NCBI GenBank assembly: GCA_002009975.1
Contig: MTLP01000009.1
Coordinates: 62,001 to 126,000, forward strand
Length of the DNA stretch: 64,000 nt
Reading direction: 5' to 3'
Source of the DNA: Thermococcus sp. JdFR-02
GTDB lineage: Archaea; Methanobacteriota_B; Thermococci; Thermococcales; Thermococcaceae
The translations under genes were made by a program, and so were the position numbers. This document shows, in pieces, positions 37,209 through 46,850 of the stretch. The notes beneath the pieces are model-generated. The model saw nothing but the letters and a program-made list of their open reading frames with translations. It made no database searches and was not told the origin of the DNA. The first letter of the stretch is position 1. Every line of letters begins with the position of its first letter.

Positions 37209-37616
37209 ATGATAATTCTCAGAGGAAGAAAAATTTCAAAAGGAAAGGCTAAGGGAGTTGCATTAGTTTCAAGAAAACCTCTCTCTTTCCTTGGCGGCGT
37301 TGATCCTAAAACCGGCGTTGTTAATGATTCAGAGAGTGATATAAAAGGAGAAAGTGTCAAAGACAAGATTTTGGTTTTTCCAAGAGGAAAAGGTTCTACT
37401 GTAGGTTCTTATGTGATTTATCAGCTTAAAAAAAATGGTGTTGCCCCTAAGGCAATAATTGTTGAAGACGCTGAAACTATAGTAGCTACCGGAGCCATTA
37501 TTTCCGAAATTCCGATGGTGGATAAAATAGACATAAGTAAGATTAAAAGTGGTCAAATAATTGAAGTTGATGCTGATAAGGGTGTGGTGATTCTTCATGA
37601 CAAGGGGAATTTATGA
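37209..37616 (+). CDS. Phosphomevalonate dehydratase small subunit (DUF126)
   Basis: 135 residues matching the aconitase-X small (swivelling) domain: ILRGRKISKGKAKGVALVSR, FPRGKGSTVGSYVIYQLKKN, and IIEVDADKGVVILHD. Conserved Ser in RGKGSTVGSYV lies at the substrate site in the family. Directly after the large subunit. Its final 20 bp overlap the start of the M50 protease, giving a three-gene operon. Confidence 0.92.
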   Translation: MIILRGRKISKGKAKGVALVSRKPLSFLGGVDPKTGVVNDSESDIKGESVKDKILVFPRGKGSTVGSYVIYQLKKNGVAPKAIIVEDAETIVATGAIISEIPMVDKIDISKIKSGQIIEVDADKGVVILHDKGNL

Positions 37617-38832
37617 GTGTATTAAATGCGGCTATAGAGAAACTAAGGACTCAAATGAAGCATTACTTGAAAATGCTTGTCCTGTTTGTAATGGAGACAT
37701 GGTTTTAGTTAGCTTTGAGGTTAGAGAAGAAGAAACTGTTGAGGAAAAATATAGGATTGAGGAGGAAGTCTTGAATAAAGTTAAAGAGTTCTATGAAATA
37801 GGTGAAATTAAAGTCAAAGATAATGTAATAGCGATGGAAGTTATAACAATCAAGGAGTCTAATTTTGAGAAAGTTTTAGCTGAGTTTGAAAAAATTGGTC
37901 ACTGGGCAGCTTTAAAGAAGAGGAATGAAAAAATTGTGCTCTACTTATTCCCTGCTCAGCCAGCTAAAGAAGAAAATCCATTGATCGGAATTGCCTTGTT
38001 TATTGCAACAATTTTCAGCACACTTTTTGCTGGTTATGTGTTATCATTGGGATATATAGAAACGCTGGATGAGTTTAATCTGCCTGGAATAAGAAACTTA
38101 TACTTAAATGCAATTGCCTTCTCTATTAGTATTTTAGCCATACTGGGCACTCACGAAATGGGACATAAAATCGCAGCAACTATGCATAATGTTAAGTCAA
38201 CTTTTCCCTATTTCATACCAGTTCCAACAATAATTGGCACTCTAGGGGCTGTAATAAGGATCAAATCCCCTATACCAACAAGGAACGCTGCTATTGATTT
38301 GGGCGTAAGTGGTCCAATTGCTGGATTTTTAGTTGCATTACCGGTTTCAATAATTGGACTAAAGCTTTCGGTAGTGGTTCCTCTTTCCTATGTAGTTCCA
38401 AAAGAAGGGGGCTTTTATTTTGGCACCAATTTGGTATTTCTAATCATTGAGAAATATCTTTTCAAAATTGGTGAAGATTCTCTTGTATTTTTACATCCTG
38501 TTGCTATAGCTGGATGGGTTGGCATCTTAGTAACATTTTTGAATTTAATTCCAGCAGCTCAATTGGATGGTGGACATATAGCAAGGGCATTTCTCAATGA
38601 GAAAGTTCACTACTATTTAACTACTGGAATCGGATTCTCATTAATTGCATTGAGCTATCTATGGCCTGGATGGATTCTCTGGGGAATAATAATATTGCTT
38701 ATGGGAAGAGTTGGGAATCCTGGGGCATTGGATGAAGTTAGCCCAATCTCAACAAAGAGAAAGATACTTGCAATAATAGTTTTGTTGATATTTATTCTTT
38801 CAGGAACTCCTGTGCCTATTTATACAAAATAA
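37597..38832 (+). CDS. Site-2-protease-type M50 membrane metalloprotease with N-terminal zinc ribbon
   Basis: 411 residues. N-terminal ribbon YECIKCGY ... NACPVCNGDM, a soluble domain to residue 120, then six or so membrane segments with HExxH as GTHEMGHKIAATMH and the third ligand in AAQLDGGHIARAF. These are the S2P/M50 catalytic sites. Intramembrane proteases of this type release membrane-tethered regulators; no anti-sigma-like partner is obvious in archaea. ATG 37597 has GGTGAT 5 nt upstream and overlaps the end of the upstream gene by 20 bp. Confidence 0.88.
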   Translation: MTRGIYECIKCGYRETKDSNEALLENACPVCNGDMVLVSFEVREEETVEEKYRIEEEVLNKVKEFYEIGEIKVKDNVIAMEVITIKESNFEKVLAEFEKIGHWAALKKRNEKIVLYLFPAQPAKEENPLIGIALFIATIFSTLFAGYVLSLGYIETLDEFNLPGIRNLYLNAIAFSISILAILGTHEMGHKIAATMHNVKSTFPYFIPVPTIIGTLGAVIRIKSPIPTRNAAIDLGVSGPIAGFLVALPVSIIGLKLSVVVPLSYVVPKEGGFYFGTNLVFLIIEKYLFKIGEDSLVFLHPVAIAGWVGILVTFLNLIPAAQLDGGHIARAFLNEKVHYYLTTGIGFSLIALSYLWPGWILWGIIILLMGRVGNPGALDEVSPISTKRKILAIIVLLIFILSGTPVPIYTK

Positions 38833-39389
38833 TTCTTTTTCCGCTCTTTTAATATCTGTTCAATATCATAATAGATAGAATCTCTTGAAACTCCAAACAC
38901 TCTTGCAACTTCAGAGATGTTTAAAACTTTGGGGTTATAGTTAAAGATAGATAATGTTTTTGATAATAGTTCTCTACGCTCCTTTATATCGAGCTCTGCA
39001 AGTTTTCTATCATTAGTCGGAACATTATATAAAACAACGCCAACAGCATAAGTTCTTCTTGTAACAGGGGTTGTATATGTAGCAATTTCAAAATCTACTA
39101 TTTCTAGATTCTTTTTAAGTTCTTCATTAATTTCATCTTGCAATTTTTTTAATGCCCCTTCCTTACTTTTCCCAACTGCATATTCTATTATGGCTCCTTT
39201 TCTGCTTGGAGTTGTTTCATCAATTGCAATCACAATCTTTAAGCTTGCAAATGCGCCAAGACCAATTTCCACCTTTCCCTTTGATATCTTTCCATGTTTT
39301 GATATAACTTCACTTTCAATTTTCTCTTTCATATGTCTGACACAATCTTCGACATTAACAGACTCGGAGTGAAGCACTATTATTTCCAT
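38820..39389 (-). CDS. HTH protein, putative regulator of the adjacent pilin genes
   Basis: About 189 residues. The N-terminal 140 residues form an alpha/beta domain I do not recognise (VEIGLGAFASLKIVIAIDET ... GAIIEYAVGKSKEGALKKL). The C-terminus has a classic HTH: KVLNISEVARVFGVSRDSIY plus YDIEQILKER. ATG 39389 has GGTGAT 6 nt upstream. It is divergent from pilin gene 1; the region between carries four ATATA-type repeats (39404-39658) that may be its binding sites. The link to pili is inference from position. Confidence 0.72.
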   Translation of the reverse strand: MEIIVLHSESVNVEDCVRHMKEKIESEVISKHGKISKGKVEIGLGAFASLKIVIAIDETTPSRKGAIIEYAVGKSKEGALKKLQDEINEELKKNLEIVDFEIATYTTPVTRRTYAVGVVLYNVPTNDRKLAELDIKERRELLSKTLSIFNYNPKVLNISEVARVFGVSRDSIYYDIEQILKERKKNYFV

Positions 39390-39403
39390 GGATATCACCA
39401 GGC

Positions 39404-39658
39404 GAATTGGGATATATCAAATATTTTGAGGCAGGTATATAACGTCTTCTCTTTTAGATGCTTTGATAATTTATTAAGGAACAGAGAATATTTTGTTGAA
39501 AAATTAGAAATTGGATATACCGTTAAGTATTTAAAAATAATTCAAAATATGCATTTGGATATATGTTTGCTGTTCTTTGGTTCTTATTTAGTACATTGTG
39601 TCAATATCTCAAAAATTAAGATATTATTGTTCTTTAATTAAAGAATTAGGATATTATT
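39404..39658. promoter_or_regulatory. Four GGATAT-type repeats in the HTH-pilin divergent region
   Basis: No gene is seen in the 344 bp between 39390 and 39733. Repeated motifs of the form (A)ATTNGGATATA occur four times: GAATTGGGATATATC at 39404, GAAATTGGATATACC at 39507, CATTTGGATATATG at 39552, GAATTAGGATATTATT at 39643. The last lies before the probable pilin promoter (TATTAATAATATATTATAG, about 39680-39700). They could be operators of the HTH protein. Confidence 0.5.
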
Positions 39659-39733
39659 CCGCAAATTTGAGGAGAAAAGTTTATTAATAATATATTATAG
39701 AAAAATATGATACAATGTTACGGGGGTGTTTGT

Positions 39734-39913
39734 ATGAGGAGGGCTCAGGGTGCGGTTGAGTATTTGTTCATGGTAGCGGCTGTATTAATCATAGTAGCCA
39801 TCGTAGTAAGATACCTAAGAAATGCTGCAAGCAGTGCTGGTGAAACAATTTCTAGCGGTGTTACTGAGTTAAGTAAGGAGTTAAGTGAGCAATTAAGCTC
39901 AGCAACAGGATGA
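39734..39913 (+). CDS. Class III signal peptide pilin, copy 1
   Basis: 59 residues. RRAQGAVEYLFMVAAVLIIV is a class III prepilin signal: cleavage after RRA, Gln+1, Glu+5, then the hydrophobic helix that packs the pilus core. The tail is short and polar (NAASSAGETISSGVTELSKE and LSEQLSSATG). Processing would be by an archaeal prepilin peptidase (EppA/FlaK-type). GGGGGTG precedes the ATG; an upstream in-frame ATG at 39707 is less likely. Paralogue of the gene at 40082, with identical ends. Confidence 0.88.
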   Translation: MRRAQGAVEYLFMVAAVLIIVAIVVRYLRNAASSAGETISSGVTELSKELSEQLSSATG

Positions 39914-40029
39914 ATCCTCTATTTTCAAGTTTGTTATTTTTAACTATTTCTTTTAACTTGATTATGGTAGTATAATTGTTTGTGATATACTCATTTTCTT
40001 TTAATCTTGTCTCAAATTTGCGTAAAAAA

Positions 40030-40039
40030 CTATAAAAAT
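40030..40039 (+). promoter_or_regulatory. TATA box for pilin copy 2
   Basis: ACTATAAAAA at 40029-40038 sits about 45-50 nt before the ATG at 40082, a position that leaves a leader of about 20 nt containing GGAGGTG. It indicates separate transcription of the second pilin rather than read-through only. Confidence 0.5.
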
Positions 40040-40081
40040 CAGCTGAAACCAAAAGAATATTAAAGCATTGGAGGTGTTTGT

Positions 40082-40261
40082 ATGAGGAGGGCTCAGGGTG
40101 CGGTTGAGTATTTGTTCATGGTAGCGGCTGTATTAATCATAGTAGCCATCGTAGTAAGATACCTAAGAAGCTCCGCCAGCAGTGGGGGAGGAGCAATTGA
40201 GAGCGGTGTTACTGAGTTAAGTAAGGAGTTAAGTGAGCAATTAAGCTCAGCAACAGGATGA
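40082..40261 (+). CDS. Class III signal peptide pilin, copy 2
   Basis: 59 residues, too short for many gene callers. The first 97 bp including the ribosome binding site region (40073-40169) and the last 60 bp (40202-40261) are identical to copy 1; only the 32 bp between (40170-40201) differ, giving SSASSGGGAIES where copy 1 has NAASSAGETISS. The signal RRAQGAVEYLF is intact, GGAGGTG precedes the ATG. Likely a second major or minor pilin subunit. Confidence 0.88.
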   Translation: MRRAQGAVEYLFMVAAVLIIVAIVVRYLRSSASSGGGAIESGVTELSKELSEQLSSATG

Positions 40262-40281
40262 AAGTGAACCTTAAATCTTTT

Positions 40282-42483
40282 TTAGTCTTTTAATATGATA
40301 CTCACAAAACCAAATGGTTTATTACTTTTCAATTTTATAATGTAGAAGGTATTTGATTTAAATGAATATTCAAAATTCTGTATTTCTTGTGTTATTTCTC
40401 CAATGACATTTCCATTTATTGTAATTTGAATTGTTTGATTTTGTTCTGCAAGAAGAACTTTGAATATAATCTCATTGTACGATTTTGTAGGAACAAAGAC
40501 AATATACCCCTGTCCATTAGGTGCTAATGCATAACTCCATCTATGTAGAAGTACTTCTCTTATTACAACAGGATTTTTAAGCACGAATCCATGTATTAAA
40601 TATTTCCAATCTTTAAAGTGTGTTGCAATAATTGTATTTTTTGGCAATTTGAAATGGGACATTACTTTGTTTATTAAATGCTGATCCGTTTTATCCCACT
40701 TCATTGATAAATCATAAATCCAAATATTTGATTCAAAGTATATTAATTTATACTTTCCAAGAAAATTAAGAGGATTCAGCGGAGATACTCTAAGATCTCC
40801 AATTCCTCTCGAATCAATGTACAAAAGCACATCAGTAGTGGTCACATTTTTTTCATTAACAAATTCAATTTCTTTTAAGGTGAAGATTGGAATCCACGCT
40901 CCGGAATCATGGAACTTCGTCACCAGTACTTTGTTAGTCGGATAAGTATTAATTAAGTCGAATATATTAAGGATTTTGCTATCTATTACACTTGCTTTTT
41001 CATTGGAATAATTAATTATGTTTACATAGAACATAGGAAGCACTAAACCGATAATAAGAATTGATGTTACTTTTTTTATGCCAATGATCTTCTTAACATT
41101 TTCATAAATAATAGACGCACCAATACCTTGGAATATTGGAAGTATTGGTGTTAAAAGTAGATACACTCGCTCAGAATTCCAGATGGCGGAATAATAGGGA
41201 ATATTAACATGAAAATAAATCTTATTTAGGATTAGAAACAAAGCATAGATAATAGTTGTAAGTAGGGAGAAATAAGGTAATAAGTAGGTGTTATTGCTTT
41301 CCTTAACTAAGGGGTATAAGATGCCAACAAAAAAGGAAATTCCCAAAAATAGCTGTCCATTATAGATAAATGTATCTTTTAAGATTTCAAGAAACCAGTG
41401 CATATTGTCCTTAAGTGCATACTTTGGAAAATTAGAGATAGGAGCGGAGTATGTGGACATATTAATGCTCATAGGGAATTCTAAAAGATAATAAATCAAA
41501 AAACTTCCAAGAAGCTGTGTTACAAATATGCCAATATAAAAGCTTGCACTTTTTCTGTCCGTGAATGTGTATAAGAATGCAAGCATTATTGCATATATCT
41601 GGAAAAGTAAATATGAATAAGGATGGACAATCAGCATACTAGTTACGGATAATAAGATCAAAAAAACATGATTATAACTTCTTTCATTTTGAAATATAAG
41701 GTTGTATAGAAAAATAGAAACTAGGAATAAATAATAATTAAAAAAAGCAGGAAGAAGAGGATAATTGAGATAGTAATAGTACAAATAAGAGAGTGGTGTT
41801 ATTATTGTTGCGAATATTCCTGCATTTTTGTTAAAAATATTTTTAGTGACTAAATAGGTAGTTAATGGAAGGATAAACCAAATAAAGAGTTTTAAAATTA
41901 ACATAGCTTGTCCGATATTATTTCTACCTACTAAACATATCCAAGCAATTATAGAATGATAACCTGCAGGATAAGTCTTTATTCTAGGATTTGCATAATT
42001 CGGAATATTTTGTATAAACAGAGTATTCTCTTTTAAAATTTCTAAAACTTTATAAGCATGAAAGACTGGATCTTTATGTGCGTATGCAGGTATTTGTGCA
42101 AAAGGTATTTTAAGCCCAACAGCGAGAAATACTGCTAAAATTAGCCAAATAATAGTTATTTTGTCCAATTCTTTTAAATTGACCTTAATCTCTCTCTTTG
42201 ATAAAATAACAGTCAAAATTGCCATTATTGTGTAAGAATGTTCTAAAGAAACATCTAACCAGCTTAGAATATGCATTAGAATGATCACAATCCCTAAACC
42301 AATTGCGGGGGCAATTGCTGCCTTTTCAATTAAATCGAAATCTTTGTTGCTAAGTATCAAAAATCCAAAATACCAAGGCAGGAGAAGAGATAAGTAAGGG
42401 CTTGATTTAGTAAGCAGTATTACTAGTATTGAAAATATTAAGAGCTTAATTCTAAGATTCAGTAAATTGGATTGTAATTTCAT
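40282..42483 (-). CDS. Large multi-spanning membrane protein, GT-C-like glycosyltransferase candidate
   Basis: 733 residues with about a dozen membrane segments in the first 500 residues and a soluble C-terminal domain of about 200. The first luminal loop has YAHKDPVFHAYKVLEIL, an acidic motif of the kind seen in GT-C enzymes that use polyprenyl-phosphate sugars; the family is not recognised with certainty. Its 5' end overlaps the 3' end of the GT39-like gene by 32 bp, so it is in that operon. A role in glycosylating the neighbouring pilins or other surface proteins is inference. Confidence 0.6.
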   Translation of the reverse strand: MKLQSNLLNLRIKLLIFSILVILLTKSSPYLSLLLPWYFGFLILSNKDFDLIEKAAIAPAIGLGIVIILMHILSWLDVSLEHSYTIMAILTVILSKREIKVNLKELDKITIIWLILAVFLAVGLKIPFAQIPAYAHKDPVFHAYKVLEILKENTLFIQNIPNYANPRIKTYPAGYHSIIAWICLVGRNNIGQAMLILKLFIWFILPLTTYLVTKNIFNKNAGIFATIITPLSYLYYYYLNYPLLPAFFNYYLFLVSIFLYNLIFQNERSYNHVFLILLSVTSMLIVHPYSYLLFQIYAIMLAFLYTFTDRKSASFYIGIFVTQLLGSFLIYYLLEFPMSINMSTYSAPISNFPKYALKDNMHWFLEILKDTFIYNGQLFLGISFFVGILYPLVKESNNTYLLPYFSLLTTIIYALFLILNKIYFHVNIPYYSAIWNSERVYLLLTPILPIFQGIGASIIYENVKKIIGIKKVTSILIIGLVLPMFYVNIINYSNEKASVIDSKILNIFDLINTYPTNKVLVTKFHDSGAWIPIFTLKEIEFVNEKNVTTTDVLLYIDSRGIGDLRVSPLNPLNFLGKYKLIYFESNIWIYDLSMKWDKTDQHLINKVMSHFKLPKNTIIATHFKDWKYLIHGFVLKNPVVIREVLLHRWSYALAPNGQGYIVFVPTKSYNEIIFKVLLAEQNQTIQITINGNVIGEITQEIQNFEYSFKSNTFYIIKLKSNKPFGFVSIILKD

Positions 42484-44710
42484 TAGAAATCACCGTTAAT
42501 ATTAATTTTGTATCTTTTTCTCTTGTTATGAATTTTCCAGAAATTTTAAGTGTACCTCCTTTTAGTGAGAACAGTCTTATAATGTTAACCTCATTTTTTG
42601 GTAATGTTATTATCGAATATAACTCTCCATCTAGTTCTATTATCTTGCTAACTCCTTCAAGCTCTATTACGAATTCTAAACCATTAGGAATGTTATTTAT
42701 TTTTATTTTGTTCCCGGTCTTATTTAGTCTTAATGCACTTATTTTTGAATCGTTTGAGTAAAACGTGAGATTGTACGTGTTATTGCTGATAAGGTAAATT
42801 CTACAACGTCTATTAAATATGACATTTCCAATTTGTGGGTAGATATTAATCAATTTGTAATCTTTGTTTAAGATTTCAAGTTTTCCCCACCAGCTGTGGA
42901 ACGTCAATATTTTTGGCTTTGCTTCTTTTATGGAATATATCTCAATCACTTCTCCCTTTTTATTGTAGGAGTCTCCATAGAGTATTGAATAATTTGCTCT
43001 TAAATTTTGAATCAAATTCATGTATTCTCCTCTCAACTTATACTGGGAAACAAAAGCATAAGCCCACGTACTTACTATAATGTGATTAATGCCTTTTTCT
43101 TTAACCTTTTCAATAAGTTCTGAGGAGTTCATTCCATTTAGAATTAAACCAAAGTTATCAATATAATAAGGCACAGTGTCCAAGTTTAAATAAAAGTTAT
43201 TCATTGGATTTATAGAGTATATTTTTCTCCCAAAATTGTTGCTATAAATATACTGTCTCAGATCTTCCCTTAGTTCTTTAGCATGAGGAGAGGAGGCTAT
43301 TTTTAACTCTCCTTGTGGAGCCACAAAAGCAAGTGCATAATCTGCTATACCAAGGAAAAGTAGTACAGATACTGTTATTGCAAGAGCTTGTCTTCTGTTG
43401 AGATTCATTTTTGAAAAATAATATGCAGCCAGAATATATAAAACTAACAATGTGGCTGTTAGAAATCTCTCATTCACTATGGCAGGGGTTAGGATATATA
43501 TAACGAGGCTAGTTAAGAACAAAAAGGATAGAGCATCTGTTATCTTGTCCTCTTTTACCTTAATCTCTTTTGAGAACTTGAAGAGAAGTATAAGGAGTAT
43601 TAAAATAATTGTTAAATCAAATAATAAAAATTCAAGTTCGCTTGCTTGTACCTTGCTTAGTTTATCCCCTAAAAAGTCAAAGAAATTAAGAACCGGATTG
43701 TATCTTCCTCCCTGGATTCCATAAGTTTGGGTGATGTATGAAGGGCTTACAAGAATACCAAAGATACCCTCTATTAGAAGCTTTGGTAAAAGTACAAAAA
43801 AACCAAGCTTTAATGGAATTTTAATATTTAAAGCTAGGATTTTTATAATTTTAAAAAGTTTATCAACATAAGAAATCTTGTAGACATATAAAATTAAAAA
43901 TCCCCAGATCAGCAGAAAAATAGCTATTGGGACAATGTTTCCTACCACAGTTGCTTCGTGTAAAATTGGCACTATGAAAACTTTTCTAACGAACTCTGTT
44001 GGATAAAGTGAGACGGTAATAATCATTAGAATGGCTGTTGCAGTTAAGGAGAATAAAACGAAGAATACTTGTTTTTTGTTCAATACAACACCTATCACAT
44101 TTTTTACATAATTCCATAACTCTGGAAAGAGATAGAAGTTTATGGTTAGGAATAAACCTACTGTAAAAGGAATTGCAATAAACTTCACTGCTGTTGCAAA
44201 TCCCGCAAAAAAGAGTGAATAATACGCATAAACCAGTTTGTTAGTTTTTACAAGCTTGATAAGATAGTAGATCGAAAGCAATACAAAAGGTTCCATGATA
44301 CTTTCAAACATTACTAAGGTGTTTACATGAACGAGATTTGGTTCAAGAGAGAGAATCAATGCAAGAAAGATGCCGAGTTTTTTATCTTTTAACTCTTTTC
44401 CAATATAGTATGCAATTAAAACTGACAGGGATCCAAAAAGTAATGACAATCCTCTACCAGCTATATAATTCATCCCAAAAATTCTAAGCCATAAAGCGAG
44501 CAGATAATAATAAAAGGGTGGGTGGACAGCAAAGATATCTCGATAAGGGAGATACCCTTGGTTGATTAGTCTAGCAATTAGAAGATATGTGCCCTCATCG
44601 TAATCCCAATATTCGTTCATTGGGGTTAATAGTGGAAGTCTAATTAATGTGTATAGGAGTAGAATAGCCCCAACACCGAGCAACTCCCATTTATTCTCTT
44701 TAATATCCAT
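42452..44710 (-). CDS. GT39/ArnT-like membrane glycosyltransferase, copy 1
   Basis: 752 residues. N-terminal GT-C signature: Asp-Glu in YWDYDEGTYLLIARLINQGY followed by HPPFYYYLLALWLRIFG, as in ArnT/PMT-type enzymes that transfer sugars from dolichol-phosphate donors. About 12-13 membrane segments, then a C-terminal beta-rich domain outside the membrane from about residue 480. It is 4 bp after the paralogue at 44715. The pair shares the catalytic loop almost unchanged but diverges elsewhere. Confidence 0.82.
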   Translation of the reverse strand: MDIKENKWELLGVGAILLLYTLIRLPLLTPMNEYWDYDEGTYLLIARLINQGYLPYRDIFAVHPPFYYYLLALWLRIFGMNYIAGRGLSLLFGSLSVLIAYYIGKELKDKKLGIFLALILSLEPNLVHVNTLVMFESIMEPFVLLSIYYLIKLVKTNKLVYAYYSLFFAGFATAVKFIAIPFTVGLFLTINFYLFPELWNYVKNVIGVVLNKKQVFFVLFSLTATAILMIITVSLYPTEFVRKVFIVPILHEATVVGNIVPIAIFLLIWGFLILYVYKISYVDKLFKIIKILALNIKIPLKLGFFVLLPKLLIEGIFGILVSPSYITQTYGIQGGRYNPVLNFFDFLGDKLSKVQASELEFLLFDLTIILILLILLFKFSKEIKVKEDKITDALSFLFLTSLVIYILTPAIVNERFLTATLLVLYILAAYYFSKMNLNRRQALAITVSVLLFLGIADYALAFVAPQGELKIASSPHAKELREDLRQYIYSNNFGRKIYSINPMNNFYLNLDTVPYYIDNFGLILNGMNSSELIEKVKEKGINHIIVSTWAYAFVSQYKLRGEYMNLIQNLRANYSILYGDSYNKKGEVIEIYSIKEAKPKILTFHSWWGKLEILNKDYKLINIYPQIGNVIFNRRCRIYLISNNTYNLTFYSNDSKISALRLNKTGNKIKINNIPNGLEFVIELEGVSKIIELDGELYSIITLPKNEVNIIRLFSLKGGTLKISGKFITREKDTKLILTVISNEITIQFTES

Positions 44711-46850
44711 GCTTTCACCCCATAGAAAACTTAACTTCTTTTCCGTGAATTCTGATCTCTCTACCGGAGATTTTTGTAATTATTAAGTTCTCCCCATCTA
44801 TTTTTATTTTTTGGTCTCCAATGATAACAATCAAACTGTCAAATCTTCTTGTTTCTCCTGTTTTTATTAGTGTATTATCCTCATCAAGTAAGCTAATATC
44901 GGTGAAAAACCTCAATGTAATAGAAAGTGGGTTTATAAATTCAAATTTTATCCCCTCTTTACTGAGTATGGCTGAGAATTCTATGCTATTTGCCTCATCG
45001 GAGTATTGAGTTATTTTATAGGTATCTTGTTCTATTTTAACGATTTTAGTCTTAAAGTTATAAGATATGTTGTTCTTATTTACAAAAAGCTCTCCAAGGG
45101 TTCCATTAAAAGAAAGCAACAGATTTCCAGAATATGATTTGATTTTTATTGGGAATAAGCTTTCTTCAAGTTTGTAAAGTTCAATAATATCTCCTACCCG
45201 ATATGCGCTTGCATATATGATAGTGTGGTTATTAAGCAAAGTCGTTGATATTGCCTTCAATCTTTCTCTTTGCTTTTGGCTTGACCAGACTATATAGCAC
45301 CAACTGCTGCAAATGAAATAATCAATATTTTCTTCCCTTAAAATGGAAAACAATGCAATTTCATTCATATCTTTAAGTACTATGAGTCCATAGAGGTCTA
45401 AGTATTTGGGCGTCGTATTTAGATTTAGATAATAAGTGTTCATAGGATTTGCAGAGTAGAATTTTCCCTCAATACCGCTCTCTTTTAGATAGATCGATAA
45501 TTCATCTCGCAACTCTTTTGAATAACCACCATACTTTCGTATTATTGCTCTCTGCTTGGAATACCTGTATATAATCCCAAAATCAGCTATTGAAAGGAAT
45601 AACACTCCAGCTAACACAAGAGCTATTGCCTGTTTTTTTGTTAATTTAACACTTAAAAGAAAGTCAAGCAGTATTAGGTACAAAATCACCCACATTGGAA
45701 TGAGGAACTTCTCAAATGGGACTATTGGGGCTATGAAGAAGTAAACAAAGAAGCTAACTAAAAAGAGGAGTGTTAATTTTTGCCGAATTGCACTTTTTTG
45801 AGAAGATATCTTAAACAAACTCACTATTAAAGTAAATAAGAGCAAAAGAAAGAGAGGAAACATAAAGAGTAAATCATCCAGTTCTCCAGAGGATATATTG
45901 TGGATAATGCTTCCAATATACCAAAAGAGGTTAACTATTGGCAACATTCTTGTGCCTTGAATCAAATATGTTTGGCTGATATATTTGGGAGTTATGAATA
46001 ATCCGAAGAGTCCTTCTATAATAATTTTTGGTAAAAGTAAAATAGCGCCATATTTTAGGACTTCTTTGATATCCCTAATAATCAGAACTGCACTTTTTAA
46101 GAAGGTACTAATAAATCTTAATCTAAACAATATTGTAGTGAAGATGAGCCATATCAAAATTAAAAGAATGGAAGGCAAGATTTGGTAAAAATTATCTAGT
46201 TCATAAAATCCGGGCACAACCATTATCTCTTTAGTTGCTTCTATTGGAAGTAAAATAAAAATAGAGGATGCAATCAAAATCATAAGAATATACGCTATCG
46301 TGATTACTTTTATTTGTTCTTTATTTAGCAGAATTTGCTTTGTTTTTGCTAAATATTCATGGAGTTTTTTACTTTTAAAAATAAGCAATGCCAGATAAAT
46401 GGAAATGGCATAGGGTATTATTGTAAATTTGACTGTAGAACCCAAACCGACTAAAAATAGAGAAAGGTATGCATATTTCTCTTTTGTTGTTTTTAGGTAC
46501 TTAATGAAATAATAGAGCGAAAAAAGAACAAAAAACTCTATGAAAGTTTCTTGAACTGCTAAGAAATTTGTAAAAAGTAAAATGGGATTCATGGCTAAAA
46601 ATCCGGCGAATATTATTCCCAATTTCTCGTTTTTTACTTCTCTTCCAATATAATAGGCGAGTATTAAGGAGACGAACCCTAAGGATACTGAGAACAATCG
46701 TCCGCTGATATAATTGTCTCCGAATAATCTAAATATCAATGCTAGAATATAGTAATACAAAGGCGGATGAACGGCAAAGATGTCCCGATAGGGGAGATAC
46801 CCTTGGTTGATTAGTCTAGCAATTAGAAGATATGTGCCCTCATCGTAATC
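44547..46850. repeat. 59-bp identical segment shared by the two GT39-like genes
   Basis: Positions 44547-44605 and 46792-46850 are identical over 59 bp, including synonymous sites. Both encode DYDEGTYLLIARLINQGYLP around the catalytic Asp-Glu. Flanking sequence on both sides is clearly diverged. This fits recent local gene conversion between tandem paralogues. Confidence 0.8.

Noticed and set aside
39914-40052. Open frame on the minus strand between the two pilin genes
   Set aside because: No ribosome binding site, unusual composition, and it overlaps the pilin 2 promoter; it is a chance frame in AT-rich sequence.
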